NCBI RefSeq assembly: GCF_027531705.1
Contig: NZ_JAPZSP010000033.1
Location: forward strand, 1 to 52,824
Source: Flavobacterium sp.
Lineage (GTDB): Bacteria; Bacteroidota; Bacteroidia; Flavobacteriales; Flavobacteriaceae
Direction of reading: 5' to 3'
DNA length: 52,824 nucleotides
A program made the position numbers and the translations under genes. Below, piece by piece: positions 1 through 8,184 of the stretch. The notes beneath the pieces were generated by a model, which saw only the letters and a program-made list of their open reading frames with translations, was not told where the DNA came from and ran no database searches. Positions within the stretch are counted from its first letter, which is position 1. Each line of letters begins with the position of its first letter.

Positions 1-1405
1 TACCAGTAGAAAATATTATTGATTTGGTATTATTGGCATTTGCTAGATATAAATCTTGACCGCTTCCAACAAAGGAAACATCATTTCCTCCTCCAATATT
101 ATATGCCGTTGGATAGTTAAATGCTGAGTTATTAATTCCCATCCAAGCAAAACCTGTTGTAGCACTACCATTATTAGCCGTTGCGCTATAGCCACTTTGA
201 GCTTGTGTTCCTGTAGATGTATTTTGAACGTTAAATTGTAAAAAGTCGTTAATATTTCCCGTTGCATTCACTACAGTATTGGTTGTAGTTGTGCCTGCAG
301 CAACATCTAATTTGGTTGCTGGAGTTAAAGTACCTATTCCAACATTTCCAGCATTAGTAATTCGCATCCTTTCAAGATTATTTGTTCCGAATGCCATTGC
401 ATAATTTCCTGTTTTCATTAATGTTAAATCAGAGTCTGCAGTAGTAGATGCAACATTATATTGAAATTTATTAAATGATAAAAAATTAGGAATTGTTCTC
501 CATTGATTAGCATTAATACTTGCAACTGTATTTCCTCTAAAAAAGGCTTCTTGATCGGTTAGTAAAAATTGTGAATAATAACCATTTGATATTGATTGAA
601 TTCCAGTATTAAACCAAGCTCCTAAACCATCAGGTTTGTTTGTTGAATTAGCTAAAACATCTGTTGTGATAATGGATGTTCCTTTAGTAACAACCCAATC
701 ATTTAAATCTCTTGTTGCAGTTGTTGCTGAATTAACACCATTTGCTGTATATGGTAGGAAGGATTTTGTCCAAGTCGCCGTTCCTGTTGCATCAGAAGCC
801 AAAACATAGCCATTTATTGCGCCAGATGACATTTGGAAATTAGTTGTTTTAATTTTACCTGCCACATCTAATTTCTCAGATGGTGTTAAAGTACCAATTC
901 CAACATTACCATTATTAAAATTTGTATTTCCTGTACCTGAAAATGTCAAATTATTTGTGCCTTGGTTAACTGTTCTATTTCCTGAAAGAGATCCATCTGT
1001 ATTAAACAAATTATGCCCTCCAGCGATAGTTCCTCCAAAAGTTGATTTCCAAGAACTATCGGTATAAATAAATTCAACCGATTGCGAGTTAGGAATGGTT
1101 GTTCCATAAAATGTAGCATCAAAACCTCCATCAGTATTATTATATATGATTAATCTATAACCATTAATTAAAGGCGTCAATGCTGTTATTGAAACAATTC
1201 CCGTAGCTGTTCCTGTAATATTTGCAAAAGAAGTTTCTGCATTGATGTCTACAGCATTTCCAGAAATTGCAAAACTTGTTTCTCTATTTGTTATTGCTCC
1301 ATTTACATCCAATGTTGTTTTTGGATCTGTTGTATTTATCCCCACTTGAGAATGAGCGTAAAATCCAACAGTTAAAATTAATAATAAAATGTAATTTTTT
1401 TTCAT
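1..1405 (-). CDS. Secreted NVGIGT-repeat protein, N-terminal part (runs off left edge)
   Basis: An open frame of at least 468 codons starts at the ATG complementary to 1403-1405 and stays open to the left edge, so the C-terminus is missing. The N-terminus is a signal peptide (MKKNYILLLILTVGFYAHSQ). It is followed directly by VGINTTDPKTTLDVNGAI, and variants of this unit recur near residue 166 (NVGIGTLTPSEKLDV) and residue 353 (NVGIGTLTPATKLDV). The rest is low-complexity and rich in Thr, Asn, Gly and Ala. Flavobacterial proteins with this VGIGT-TP-LDV repeat are secreted or surface proteins that often end in an endosialidase-chaperone or type IX sorting domain. Neither can be tested here because the end lies outside the window. 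The exact function is unknown. Confidence 0.85.
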   Translation of the reverse strand, partial: MKKNYILLLILTVGFYAHSQVGINTTDPKTTLDVNGAITNRETSFAISGNAVDINAETSFANITGTATGIVSITALTPLINGYRLIIYNNTDGGFDATFYGTTIPNSQSVEFIYTDSSWKSTFGGTIAGGHNLFNTDGSLSGNRTVNQGTNNLTFSGTGNTNFNNGNVGIGTLTPSEKLDVAGKIKTTNFQMSSGAINGYVLASDATGTATWTKSFLPYTANGVNSATTATRDLNDWVVTKGTSIITTDVLANSTNKPDGLGAWFNTGIQSISNGYYSQFLLTDQEAFFRGNTVASINANQWRTIPNFLSFNKFQYNVASTTADSDLTLMKTGNYAMAFGTNNLERMRITNAGNVGIGTLTPATKLDVAAGTTTTNTVVNATGNINDFLQFNVQNTSTGTQAQSGYSATANNGSATTGFAWMGINNSAFNYPTAYNIGGGNDVSFVGSGQDLYLANANNTKSIIFSTG

Positions 1406-1433
1406 AGTTTATCATATTTTAGTTTGGGTATAT

Positions 1434-1441
1434 CAAAAATA
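1434..1441 (-). promoter_or_regulatory. TAnnTTTG -7 element for the NVGIGT-repeat protein
   Basis: On the minus strand this reads TATTTTTG, a match to the Bacteroidota -7 consensus, 28 bases ahead of the start codon. No clear -33 TTTG lies at the usual spacing. Confidence 0.5.
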
Positions 1442-1543
1442 GATGTTTTTTTTGAAAAATAGTTTAAATGCATTAAATAACCGATGAAATGCATTTTTAA
1501 ATTTAAAATTTAAGTTTTATCTTATATTTAAAATTTAAACTGA

Positions 1544-1581
1544 CTATAAAAAAAATGCCTCACAAAACTGCGAGGCATTTT
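1544..1581 (-). terminator. Intrinsic terminator after the membrane pyrophosphatase
   Basis: A 10-base perfect inverted repeat (1552-1561 with 1572-1581, arm GAGGCATTTT on one side) has a 10-base loop. On the minus strand it is followed by a run of T. It sits just after the pyrophosphatase stop and ahead of the next minus-strand gene. Confidence 0.85.
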
Positions 1582-1601
1582 CATATAATTTTTTAAAAAA
1601 A

Positions 1602-4154
1602 TTACTTCAAAGCATCAACTTTAGCTTTCACTTCTGCTTCAGTTCCTTCAATAACTTCAGAAGTTGAAACACCATTAACTGATTTAGTAACAGTAGCTTT
1701 AACTTTTCCGTCTTTATTTTCCATCACTACTTTTGTAGAAACTTCTTGTTTAACTTCTTCTTGCTTAACTTCACCAATGAATTTTCCATCAGCATCATAC
1801 ATTGCCATACATTTTGCTTTTTGTTCAGCAGAACAACCATTTTTGTCGCACATTGCTGCACATTCATCTTTGGTCATTGTAGCACATTTGCTCATATCAC
1901 ATTTACCCATTTCAGAACCACAAGACATTTCAGTTTTATCGCCAGCACAACAAGAAGCTTTTGCATCATCTGAATGTCCACTTCCTAAAATTGGAGCGAT
2001 TACTAAACCAATTAAACAAGTTAATTTGATTAAGATATTCATAGATGGACCTGAAGTGTCTTTAAATGGATCTCCAACAGTATCTCCAGTTACAGCAGCT
2101 TTGTGAGCATCAGAACCTTTGAAAGTCATTTCTCCGTTGATTTCAACACCAGCTTCGAATGATTTTTTAGCATTATCCCAAGCACCACCAGCATTGTTTT
2201 GGAACACAGCCCAAAGTACACCAGAAACAGTAACACCAGCCATATATCCACCTAACATTTCAGCGATTAATTGGTTGTTATCTCCGTAAACTAATTTACC
2301 TAATAATACAATTGCAATTGGGAAACCAATAGTCATAACACCTGGCAACATCATTTCACGTAATGCAGCTTTAGTAGAAATTTCAACACATTTACCATAT
2401 TCTGGTTTACCAGTTCCTTCCATAATTCCTGGAATTTCTTTGAACTGACGACGTACTTCATATACCATATCCATTGCAGCTTTTCCAACAGAGTTCATTG
2501 CCAAGGCAGAGAACACTACAGGAATCATACCCCCAACAAATAACATTGCTAATACTGGCGCTTTGAAGATGTTGATACCATCAATTCCTGTAAAAGTTAC
2601 ATAAGCAGCAAATAAAGCTAACGATGTCAATGCAGCAGAAGCGATTGCGAAACCTTTTCCAGTTGCAGCAGTTGTGTTACCAACTGAATCTAAAATATCT
2701 GTTCTTGTACGAACTTCTTTTGGTAATTCACTCATTTCAGCTATACCACCAGCGTTATCAGAAATTGGTCCGAAAGCATCAATTGCTAATTGCATTGCAG
2801 TAGTAGCCATCATTGCAGAAGCAGCAAGAGCAACACCGTAGAAACCAGCTAAAGCATAAGTTGACCAGATTGCTCCAGCAAACAATAATACAGTTGGGAA
2901 TGTAGAAATCATACCCGTAGCTAAACCAGCGATTACATTAGTTCCTGCACCAGTTGAAGATTTTTGTACAATTGCCAAAACTGGTTTTGTACCTAAACCT
3001 GTATAATATTCAGTTACTGATGAAATAGCACCACCAACAAATAATCCGATTAATGAAGCATAGAAAACTCTCATTGAAGAAATATCTTGTAATCCTTCAC
3101 CAAAGAATGTCATTTTCATAGTATCTGGCAACATCATGTCAATTAAGAAATAACAAGCTACAGCTGTTAATGCAATAGAAACCCAGTTTCCGATGTTTAA
3201 TGCTTTTTGAACTTGAGCTTCTTTAGCATCGTCGCTAGAGATTTTTACTAACATAGTACCGATGATAGAGAATAAAATTCCGAAACCAGCGATAGCCATT
3301 GGTAATAAAATTGGACCGATTCCACCAAAAGCGTCTTCGATTTTACCACCCATATCTTTAATTACATAATTACCTAAAACCATTGCAGCAAGAACTGTAG
3401 CTACATAAGAACCAAATAAATCGGCACCCATACCAGCAACGTCACCAACATTATCCCCAACGTTATCTGCAATTGTAGCAGGATTTCTTGGATCATCTTC
3501 TGGAATACCAGCTTCAACTTTACCTACTAAGTCAGCACCTACGTCAGCAGCTTTTGTATAAATACCACCACCAACACGAGCAAACAATGCGATAGATTCA
3601 GCTCCAAGAGAAAAACCAGCAAGCGTTTCAAGAACTACTGTCATGTCTTCGGTATTTGTCCAAACACCACCAGGCATGAAATATCTAAACAATATAATAA
3701 AGAATCCTGTTAAACCTAAAACTGCTAAACCAGCAACTCCAAGTCCCATTACAGTACCACCACCAAAAGAAACTTTTAATGCTTGTGGTAAACTTGTACG
3801 AGCAGCTTGCGTTGTTCTTACGTTAGTTTTAGTTGCGATTTTCATACCCATGTTTCCAGCTAAAGCCGAAAAGAAAGCACCGAAAATAAACGCGATAACA
3901 ATTAATAAATGTGTTTTAACTCCAGGTAAGAATGTAATACCTGCTAAAACTACACTCGCAATAATAACGAATACAGCTAATAAACGGTATTCTGCTTTTA
4001 GGAAAGCTAATGCACCCTCATAGATGTAATCTGAAATTTCTTTCATTTTTCCATCTCCAGCGTCTTGTTTTAATACCCAAGATCTTTTGATTGCCATAAA
4101 AGCTAATCCTATTAATGCCATAACTATTGGCACATAAATCATAAATTCATTCAT
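1602..4154 (-). CDS. hppA: Membrane-bound ion-pumping pyrophosphatase with Cys/Met-rich C-terminal tail
   Basis: This inner-membrane enzyme hydrolyses pyrophosphate and pumps H+ or Na+ out of the cell. The family core is clear: many membrane segments, the substrate loop GGGIYTKAADVGADLVGKVE near residues 194-213, DNVGDNVGD near 231, and GNTTAATGKG near 492. An Ala at the key position of that last motif marks the K+-dependent class. Which ion is pumped cannot be told by eye. At 850 residues it is longer than the typical enzyme because about 120 residues follow the last helix (from about 730). That tail has nine Cys and several Met within about 55 residues (SCCAGDK, GKCDMSKC, DECAAMCDKNGC), then a charged VKQEEVKQEV stretch. 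Family topology places the C-terminus outside the cytoplasm, so the tail is probably periplasmic, and metal or redox binding is an inference. The soluble pyrophosphatase gene lies just upstream. Confidence 0.95.
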   Translation of the reverse strand: MNEFMIYVPIVMALIGLAFMAIKRSWVLKQDAGDGKMKEISDYIYEGALAFLKAEYRLLAVFVIIASVVLAGITFLPGVKTHLLIVIAFIFGAFFSALAGNMGMKIATKTNVRTTQAARTSLPQALKVSFGGGTVMGLGVAGLAVLGLTGFFIILFRYFMPGGVWTNTEDMTVVLETLAGFSLGAESIALFARVGGGIYTKAADVGADLVGKVEAGIPEDDPRNPATIADNVGDNVGDVAGMGADLFGSYVATVLAAMVLGNYVIKDMGGKIEDAFGGIGPILLPMAIAGFGILFSIIGTMLVKISSDDAKEAQVQKALNIGNWVSIALTAVACYFLIDMMLPDTMKMTFFGEGLQDISSMRVFYASLIGLFVGGAISSVTEYYTGLGTKPVLAIVQKSSTGAGTNVIAGLATGMISTFPTVLLFAGAIWSTYALAGFYGVALAASAMMATTAMQLAIDAFGPISDNAGGIAEMSELPKEVRTRTDILDSVGNTTAATGKGFAIASAALTSLALFAAYVTFTGIDGINIFKAPVLAMLFVGGMIPVVFSALAMNSVGKAAMDMVYEVRRQFKEIPGIMEGTGKPEYGKCVEISTKAALREMMLPGVMTIGFPIAIVLLGKLVYGDNNQLIAEMLGGYMAGVTVSGVLWAVFQNNAGGAWDNAKKSFEAGVEINGEMTFKGSDAHKAAVTGDTVGDPFKDTSGPSMNILIKLTCLIGLVIAPILGSGHSDDAKASCCAGDKTEMSCGSEMGKCDMSKCATMTKDECAAMCDKNGCSAEQKAKCMAMYDADGKFIGEVKQEEVKQEVSTKVVMENKDGKVKATVTKSVNGVSTSEVIEGTEAEVKAKVDALK

Positions 4155-4206
4155 AATAAACTAATTAGATAGGTTGTTAATGTTTGTTACTATTTATTAA
4201 TGTTAA

Positions 4207-4214
4207 CAAACATA
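4207..4214 (-). promoter_or_regulatory. TAnnTTTG -7 element for hppA
   Basis: Minus-strand TATGTTTG lies 52 bases ahead of the hppA start and after the ppa terminator. This suggests hppA has its own promoter rather than depending on ppa read-through. Confidence 0.5.
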
Positions 4215-4254
4215 TAAAAAAAAAGACAATTTAAATTTATCTAAATTGTCTTTT
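4214..4254 (-). terminator. Intrinsic terminator after ppa
   Basis: A perfect 13-base inverted repeat (4221-4233 with 4242-4254, arm AAAAGACAATTTA) has an 8-base loop and a T-run on the minus strand, 14 bases after the ppa stop. It separates ppa from hppA. Confidence 0.85.
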
Positions 4255-4267
4255 ATTAATAATGTTA

Positions 4268-4813
4268 TTAACTTTTTATGCTGAATAATCCTTTTGGTCT
4301 ATCAGGAATTGCTTCAAAACGATCTACACATTCTCTAATGATTCTGTAGGCTTCAGTAACATCACCCCAACCTTCAACGTCTACTTGTTTGTTTTCTAAA
4401 TCTTTATATACTTGAAAGAAATGTTCAATTTCCTTTAATAAGTGTGGATTGATATCAGACAAATTTTCTAATGTATTCCATATTGGATCGGAAACAGGAA
4501 CACAAATTATTTTCTCATCTGGACCTTTATCATCAGCCATATGGAAAACTCCGATTGGTTTTACCTCGATTACACAACCTGGAAAAGTTGGCTCATTGAT
4601 TAAAACTAATACATCTAACGGGTCGCCGTCTAATGCTAATGTTTGAGGAATAAAGCCATAATCTGCCGGATACATCATTGATGAAAATAACATTCTATCA
4701 AAACGCATTCTTTTTATAGCAAAATCATACTCATATTTATTTCTACTTCCTCTTGGAATTTCGATTAAAACATCGAATGTTTTCAATTTATCTGCAGTCA
4801 TTTTTTCTTTCAT
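4268..4813 (-). CDS. ppa: Soluble inorganic pyrophosphatase (family I)
   Basis: This cytoplasmic Mg2+-dependent enzyme hydrolyses pyrophosphate to phosphate and pulls biosynthetic reactions forward. The 181-residue length is typical. The metal-binding signature DGDPLDVLVL is near residues 60-69, preceded by the conserved MMYPADYGFIPQT. Two in-frame ATGs open the gene, giving MKEKM and then TADKLKTFDVLIEIPRGS. The second, at 4801, matches the usual family start and is better spaced from the -7 element at 4828-4835, so residues 1-4 may be untranslated. It lies next to the membrane pyrophosphatase, so the cell has adjacent genes for wasting or conserving pyrophosphate energy. Confidence 0.95.
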   Translation of the reverse strand: MKEKMTADKLKTFDVLIEIPRGSRNKYEYDFAIKRMRFDRMLFSSMMYPADYGFIPQTLALDGDPLDVLVLINEPTFPGCVIEVKPIGVFHMADDKGPDEKIICVPVSDPIWNTLENLSDINPHLLKEIEHFFQVYKDLENKQVDVEGWGDVTEAYRIIRECVDRFEAIPDRPKGLFSIKS

Positions 4814-4827
4814 TTTTTAAAGGGTCG

Positions 4828-4835
4828 CAAAGGTA
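4828..4835 (-). promoter_or_regulatory. TAnnTTTG -7 element for ppa
   Basis: Minus-strand TACCTTTG lies 14 bases ahead of the first ATG and 26 ahead of the second. This short distance favours initiation at the second ATG (4801). Confidence 0.55.
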
Positions 4836-4874
4836 AGTATTTAAAGAAAAAAGTGAAAGAAATGTATAGTAAAT

Positions 4875-5474
4875 TTACAATTTAATTTTATTTCTTTTAA
4901 CTAGATAATAATGCCAAATAACAAATGATGCAAAGGTTCGATAAGGTTTCCAATGATTAGAAACTTGTTCCATTTCTTCTTGGGTTTGGCAATCGTATAA
5001 TTCTTTTAAGGTGTTTTTGATGGCAATGTCGCCAAGTGGAACAATATCTGGTGATTGCAGACAGAACATTAGGTAAACTTCTATTGACCAATTGCCTACT
5101 CCTTTTATAGTGATTAATTCGGAGCGGATTTGTTGTTCGGTTTTGGATGAAAAGGTTTCAAATTGAATTTCCTTAGCTATTACTTTGGCTGCTAAATCTT
5201 TTAGGTAAATAGTTTTTTGACGTGAAACACCGCAATTTCTTAATTCTTCGTCTTTGCTATTGTAAAGTATTGTTGGTGTTATTTCACCAAAATAATCATT
5301 TATTTTTTTGTAACAGGCAAAAGCTGATGCAATAGAAACTTGTTGTTCTAAAATAATATGACACATGGAAGCGAATCCTTCTTCGCGTTTTTGGATGATT
5401 GGATGTCCGAAATTATCGAGGATATATTGGATAGTTGTATCTTTTTGTGATAGAAAATCGATTGCTTGTTGCAT
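4875..5474 (-). CDS. DNA-3-methyladenine glycosylase, AlkA-type (HhH-GPD)
   Basis: This base-excision repair enzyme removes alkylated purines. The 199-residue protein has the helix-hairpin-helix motif (LITIKGVGNWSIEVYLMFCL, near residues 120-139) and then PLGD, whose Asp near 148 is the catalytic Asp of the HhH-GPD superfamily. It has no Fe-S cysteine cluster, which separates it from Nth and MutY. It lacks the N-terminal methyltransferase or Ada-type domain of some AlkA proteins and is a compact, catalytic-domain-only form. An intergenic repeat copy lies immediately upstream. Confidence 0.9.
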   Translation of the reverse strand: MQQAIDFLSQKDTTIQYILDNFGHPIIQKREEGFASMCHIILEQQVSIASAFACYKKINDYFGEITPTILYNSKDEELRNCGVSRQKTIYLKDLAAKVIAKEIQFETFSSKTEQQIRSELITIKGVGNWSIEVYLMFCLQSPDIVPLGDIAIKNTLKELYDCQTQEEMEQVSNHWKPYRTFASFVIWHYYLVKRNKIKL

Positions 5475-5489
5475 AGTACAGTCGTGTTA

Positions 5490-5631
5490 TAGCCCTGATG
5501 GAAATGAAAAGCCCGGAGCTAGAAAAAGTAGTTTTTCTTGGCTTAAAAAAGCGACCAACGGAAGCTCTTTTTAAGGTGTAGAAAAACACTTTTTGTAGTG
5601 AGGACTTGTAACGTACAGCAGGAAATAGCTT
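5490..5631. repeat. Dispersed structured intergenic repeat, copy A
   Basis: It begins TAGCCCTGATGG and ends with AACGTACAGCAGGAAATAG, the same ends as the copies at 14168, 16408, 40151 and 49875. The middle has internal hairpins (for example AGAAAAAGTAGTTTTTCT and a GTGTAGAAAAACAC stem). It fills almost the whole gap between the glycosylase and the DUF5686 gene. Confidence 0.75.
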
Positions 5632-8118
5632 CTAGAAATAAAACCCAAAAGAACCCTTTACTGTAAAATTATTAGCTTCGGGAACGTCTTTGTAATTGCC
5701 TCGCCATGAACAATCGATGCGGAAAACTTTGAAAATATTTCCAATCCCAGCGCTGTATTCCCAATAAGGAGTTGTTGGTGCTAGATAAACTTGATCAGAT
5801 GCATTGACATCTCTATTTGCTTGTGATATGGTCCCGTATGCACCGCGAACGCCAACAATTTCTCTCCAATTAAGTTTTTTCATGAACGGAATTCGAGAGA
5901 ATAATCGTCCTTGAAAATTGTGTTCCCATTGTAAGGTTGTATACTCGTCGGAAATGAATTCGTAAAAATTTAGATTGGCAAAAGTGTTTTCGATTTGAAA
6001 ATATGATTGGTTACCTGGAATAATACTCATTAATCCAAGTGGAATTGTACCAAATGTTTTCCCTGCTTCTAGCGTAAGATTTGTTCTTCCTAATGGCCCA
6101 ATAACAATAGGTTGTTTGTAATAAAGTTGCAATTTGGAATAGTCAAAATCGCTATTGAAAGCTCCTTTTATACCTTGACTAAAATTGATAAATATTCTGC
6201 TATATGGACTATCAACTGCAAGTCTTTCGACACCATATCCAACATTTTTTTTCTTAGGTGTATATTCTAATTGCAGATTGACTTCTGATTGTTTTACTTC
6301 TGATTTTGTTGCCGTTTTAGTGGCATCGGTAAAGTAATTTAGACTAAAAACATTGGAAGCAGATTCGAGCGTTCTGTATGAAAAACCAGTTCCGATAACA
6401 AAGTTTTTAGAGGGTTCCATTTCGATAGCAAGATTGGTCAAATTGATATTGGTAAGTTTGCCATTATTACCCGATGCAAAAAGACTTGACGAAGCAAAAC
6501 TTCTTCCTAAAACATCATTTGTAGTAGTTAAACTTGCGCCTATTTGTTCTACATCTCTTCGGTTTCCACCAGAAATTATGATACGCTTTTTCTTGTCTAT
6601 CATCCACTTACCCGACATACCGTACTTGAACTTATTATCGCCAAAACCATAGGCTGTATAACCTTGTAAACGCCATTTATCATTTGGTCCGAAATAAGTT
6701 CTTCCGCCAACTCTTACTCTAATTCGCTCTACATCATTATAACCAAATGTTGAAAAAATAGGGCCATAATCAAAATTTCCTTTCTGAATATATCCACTTC
6801 CTAAAATAGTAACGAGATTATACATCTGCTTAAACTTTTTGACGGTTTTAAGCGTATCAAGCATTTTGTAAATTCCAATTTCGTCTTTGTTTAATTTTTC
6901 AAAACGATTTTCTTCCCAAAATTCATCAGATTTAGTATAAACTTCATTGTCTATAAAATTGACTTCTTCTTTGTAGAACTTTTCAGGTTTTTCGATATTA
7001 AATTTATGATTATCAAATAAGGTTGTTCGTTTGCCATAAACGCCTTTTGATTTTTCTTTTTTATTTAAAGCAAAATCAGACATCATATAATCACGAGTAA
7101 GCAAGAAAACAGAATCGTTTAGCACATCAAATTCTTGTTCGATATAAATTTCTTTAACCCAGTTTATATTGGCACTTTTAGAAACTTCCATATTGATAGT
7201 CTTGATAGCAAAAGTGGTGTCGTTTACCCAGAAATCACCTTTGAATGTCAATTCGTTTTTTCTTCTTGGATAGAAAACGATGTTGTAACACCATTTTTTA
7301 TTTACAAAAGCACTGTCTCTCAAAACATAATTGTACACATCTATTCCGGTTTTAGACAATGGACTTGTGAAACTTTTATCGAAAAAATTTAGGTGATTAT
7401 TATAAATGTCATATTGAGAATATAAATCACTTATAAATGTGTTCACACCATCGCCATTGCTCAATCCAGAGTTTTTATTTGCTTTTATGACTTCTTTGGT
7501 TTTGCCTAATAAATTATCCCCATTTACCTCATATAAAGATTCATTAATAAAAATTGGTAAATACGTTTTACCAGTAACTCTTGAAGTATCAACTTTATCA
7601 AAAATAAATTCAACACCTTTAAAAAGTTTGTTTTTCATAAAAGCACTATCAATGCTATTCATGTCAAATTCAATTTTTTCGTATTTATCATACTGATATT
7701 GATTGAACATTTTAAGACCGTTTTTCCTTTTTCGTTCCCAAATTTTGCGAAGAATATCTAAAGCAGGATTGTTTTTTTTGGAAGTTTTTCCGGCATAAAC
7801 CACCACTTCTTTTAAGGCTTCACCATCGCTTAGAGTCACTTTAAAATTATAATTTACTGCTTTTGGTAATGGAACTTCTTTGGTTTCGTAACCCATAAAC
7901 GAAACTATAACCGCAGTAAACGTTTGGTCGGATTCTATATAAAATTTCCCGTTTTCATCTGTTACCACTCCAATTTTAGAATCTTTAAAAATAACATTCG
8001 CATACGGAACGGGTTGGTTTGTATTATCGATAACATAACCACTAACTTTGGTTTGTGCCAAAGCAGTATTTACAAACGAAATAATAAACACAAGGCTAAG
8101 AAGAAATCTTTTTGTCAT
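5632..8118 (-). CDS. DUF5686 / carboxypeptidase-regulatory-like domain outer-membrane protein
   Basis: The 828-residue protein has a signal peptide (residues 1-21, ending ALAQ). A carboxypeptidase-regulatory-like beta-sandwich of the TonB-receptor type follows at about 22-105 (VSGYVIDNTNQPVPYANVIF, GVVTDENGKF, YETKEV). After it comes a long DUF5686 region that looks like an outer-membrane beta-barrel, with alternating aromatic strands and a C-terminal Phe (GSFGFYF). It has no TonB plug domain, so it is not a standard TonB receptor. The family is common in Flavobacteriia and its function is not established. The pdhB terminator lies 10 bases upstream, so the gene either has its own promoter in the pdhB 3' region or is expressed by read-through. 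Confidence 0.85.
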   Translation of the reverse strand: MTKRFLLSLVFIISFVNTALAQTKVSGYVIDNTNQPVPYANVIFKDSKIGVVTDENGKFYIESDQTFTAVIVSFMGYETKEVPLPKAVNYNFKVTLSDGEALKEVVVYAGKTSKKNNPALDILRKIWERKRKNGLKMFNQYQYDKYEKIEFDMNSIDSAFMKNKLFKGVEFIFDKVDTSRVTGKTYLPIFINESLYEVNGDNLLGKTKEVIKANKNSGLSNGDGVNTFISDLYSQYDIYNNHLNFFDKSFTSPLSKTGIDVYNYVLRDSAFVNKKWCYNIVFYPRRKNELTFKGDFWVNDTTFAIKTINMEVSKSANINWVKEIYIEQEFDVLNDSVFLLTRDYMMSDFALNKKEKSKGVYGKRTTLFDNHKFNIEKPEKFYKEEVNFIDNEVYTKSDEFWEENRFEKLNKDEIGIYKMLDTLKTVKKFKQMYNLVTILGSGYIQKGNFDYGPIFSTFGYNDVERIRVRVGGRTYFGPNDKWRLQGYTAYGFGDNKFKYGMSGKWMIDKKKRIIISGGNRRDVEQIGASLTTTNDVLGRSFASSSLFASGNNGKLTNINLTNLAIEMEPSKNFVIGTGFSYRTLESASNVFSLNYFTDATKTATKSEVKQSEVNLQLEYTPKKKNVGYGVERLAVDSPYSRIFINFSQGIKGAFNSDFDYSKLQLYYKQPIVIGPLGRTNLTLEAGKTFGTIPLGLMSIIPGNQSYFQIENTFANLNFYEFISDEYTTLQWEHNFQGRLFSRIPFMKKLNWREIVGVRGAYGTISQANRDVNASDQVYLAPTTPYWEYSAGIGNIFKVFRIDCSWRGNYKDVPEANNFTVKGSFGFYF

Positions 8119-8128
8119 ACTATTTTAT

Positions 8129-8166
8129 AAAAAAAAGGCTTCATCAAATTTTCTCTGATGAAGCCC
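8129..8166 (-). terminator. Intrinsic terminator after pdhB
   Basis: A perfect 10-base inverted repeat (GGCTTCATCA at 8137-8146 with 8156-8165) is followed by eight T on the minus strand, placed between the pdhB stop and the DUF5686 start. Confidence 0.85.
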
Positions 8167-8184
8167 CAAATATACTAGTTTATA

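Noticed and set aside
1746..2106. Plus-strand open frames opposite the pyrophosphatase tail
   Set aside because: They mirror the Cys-rich coding strand and have no promoter. The minus-strand frame is continuous with a conserved enzyme.
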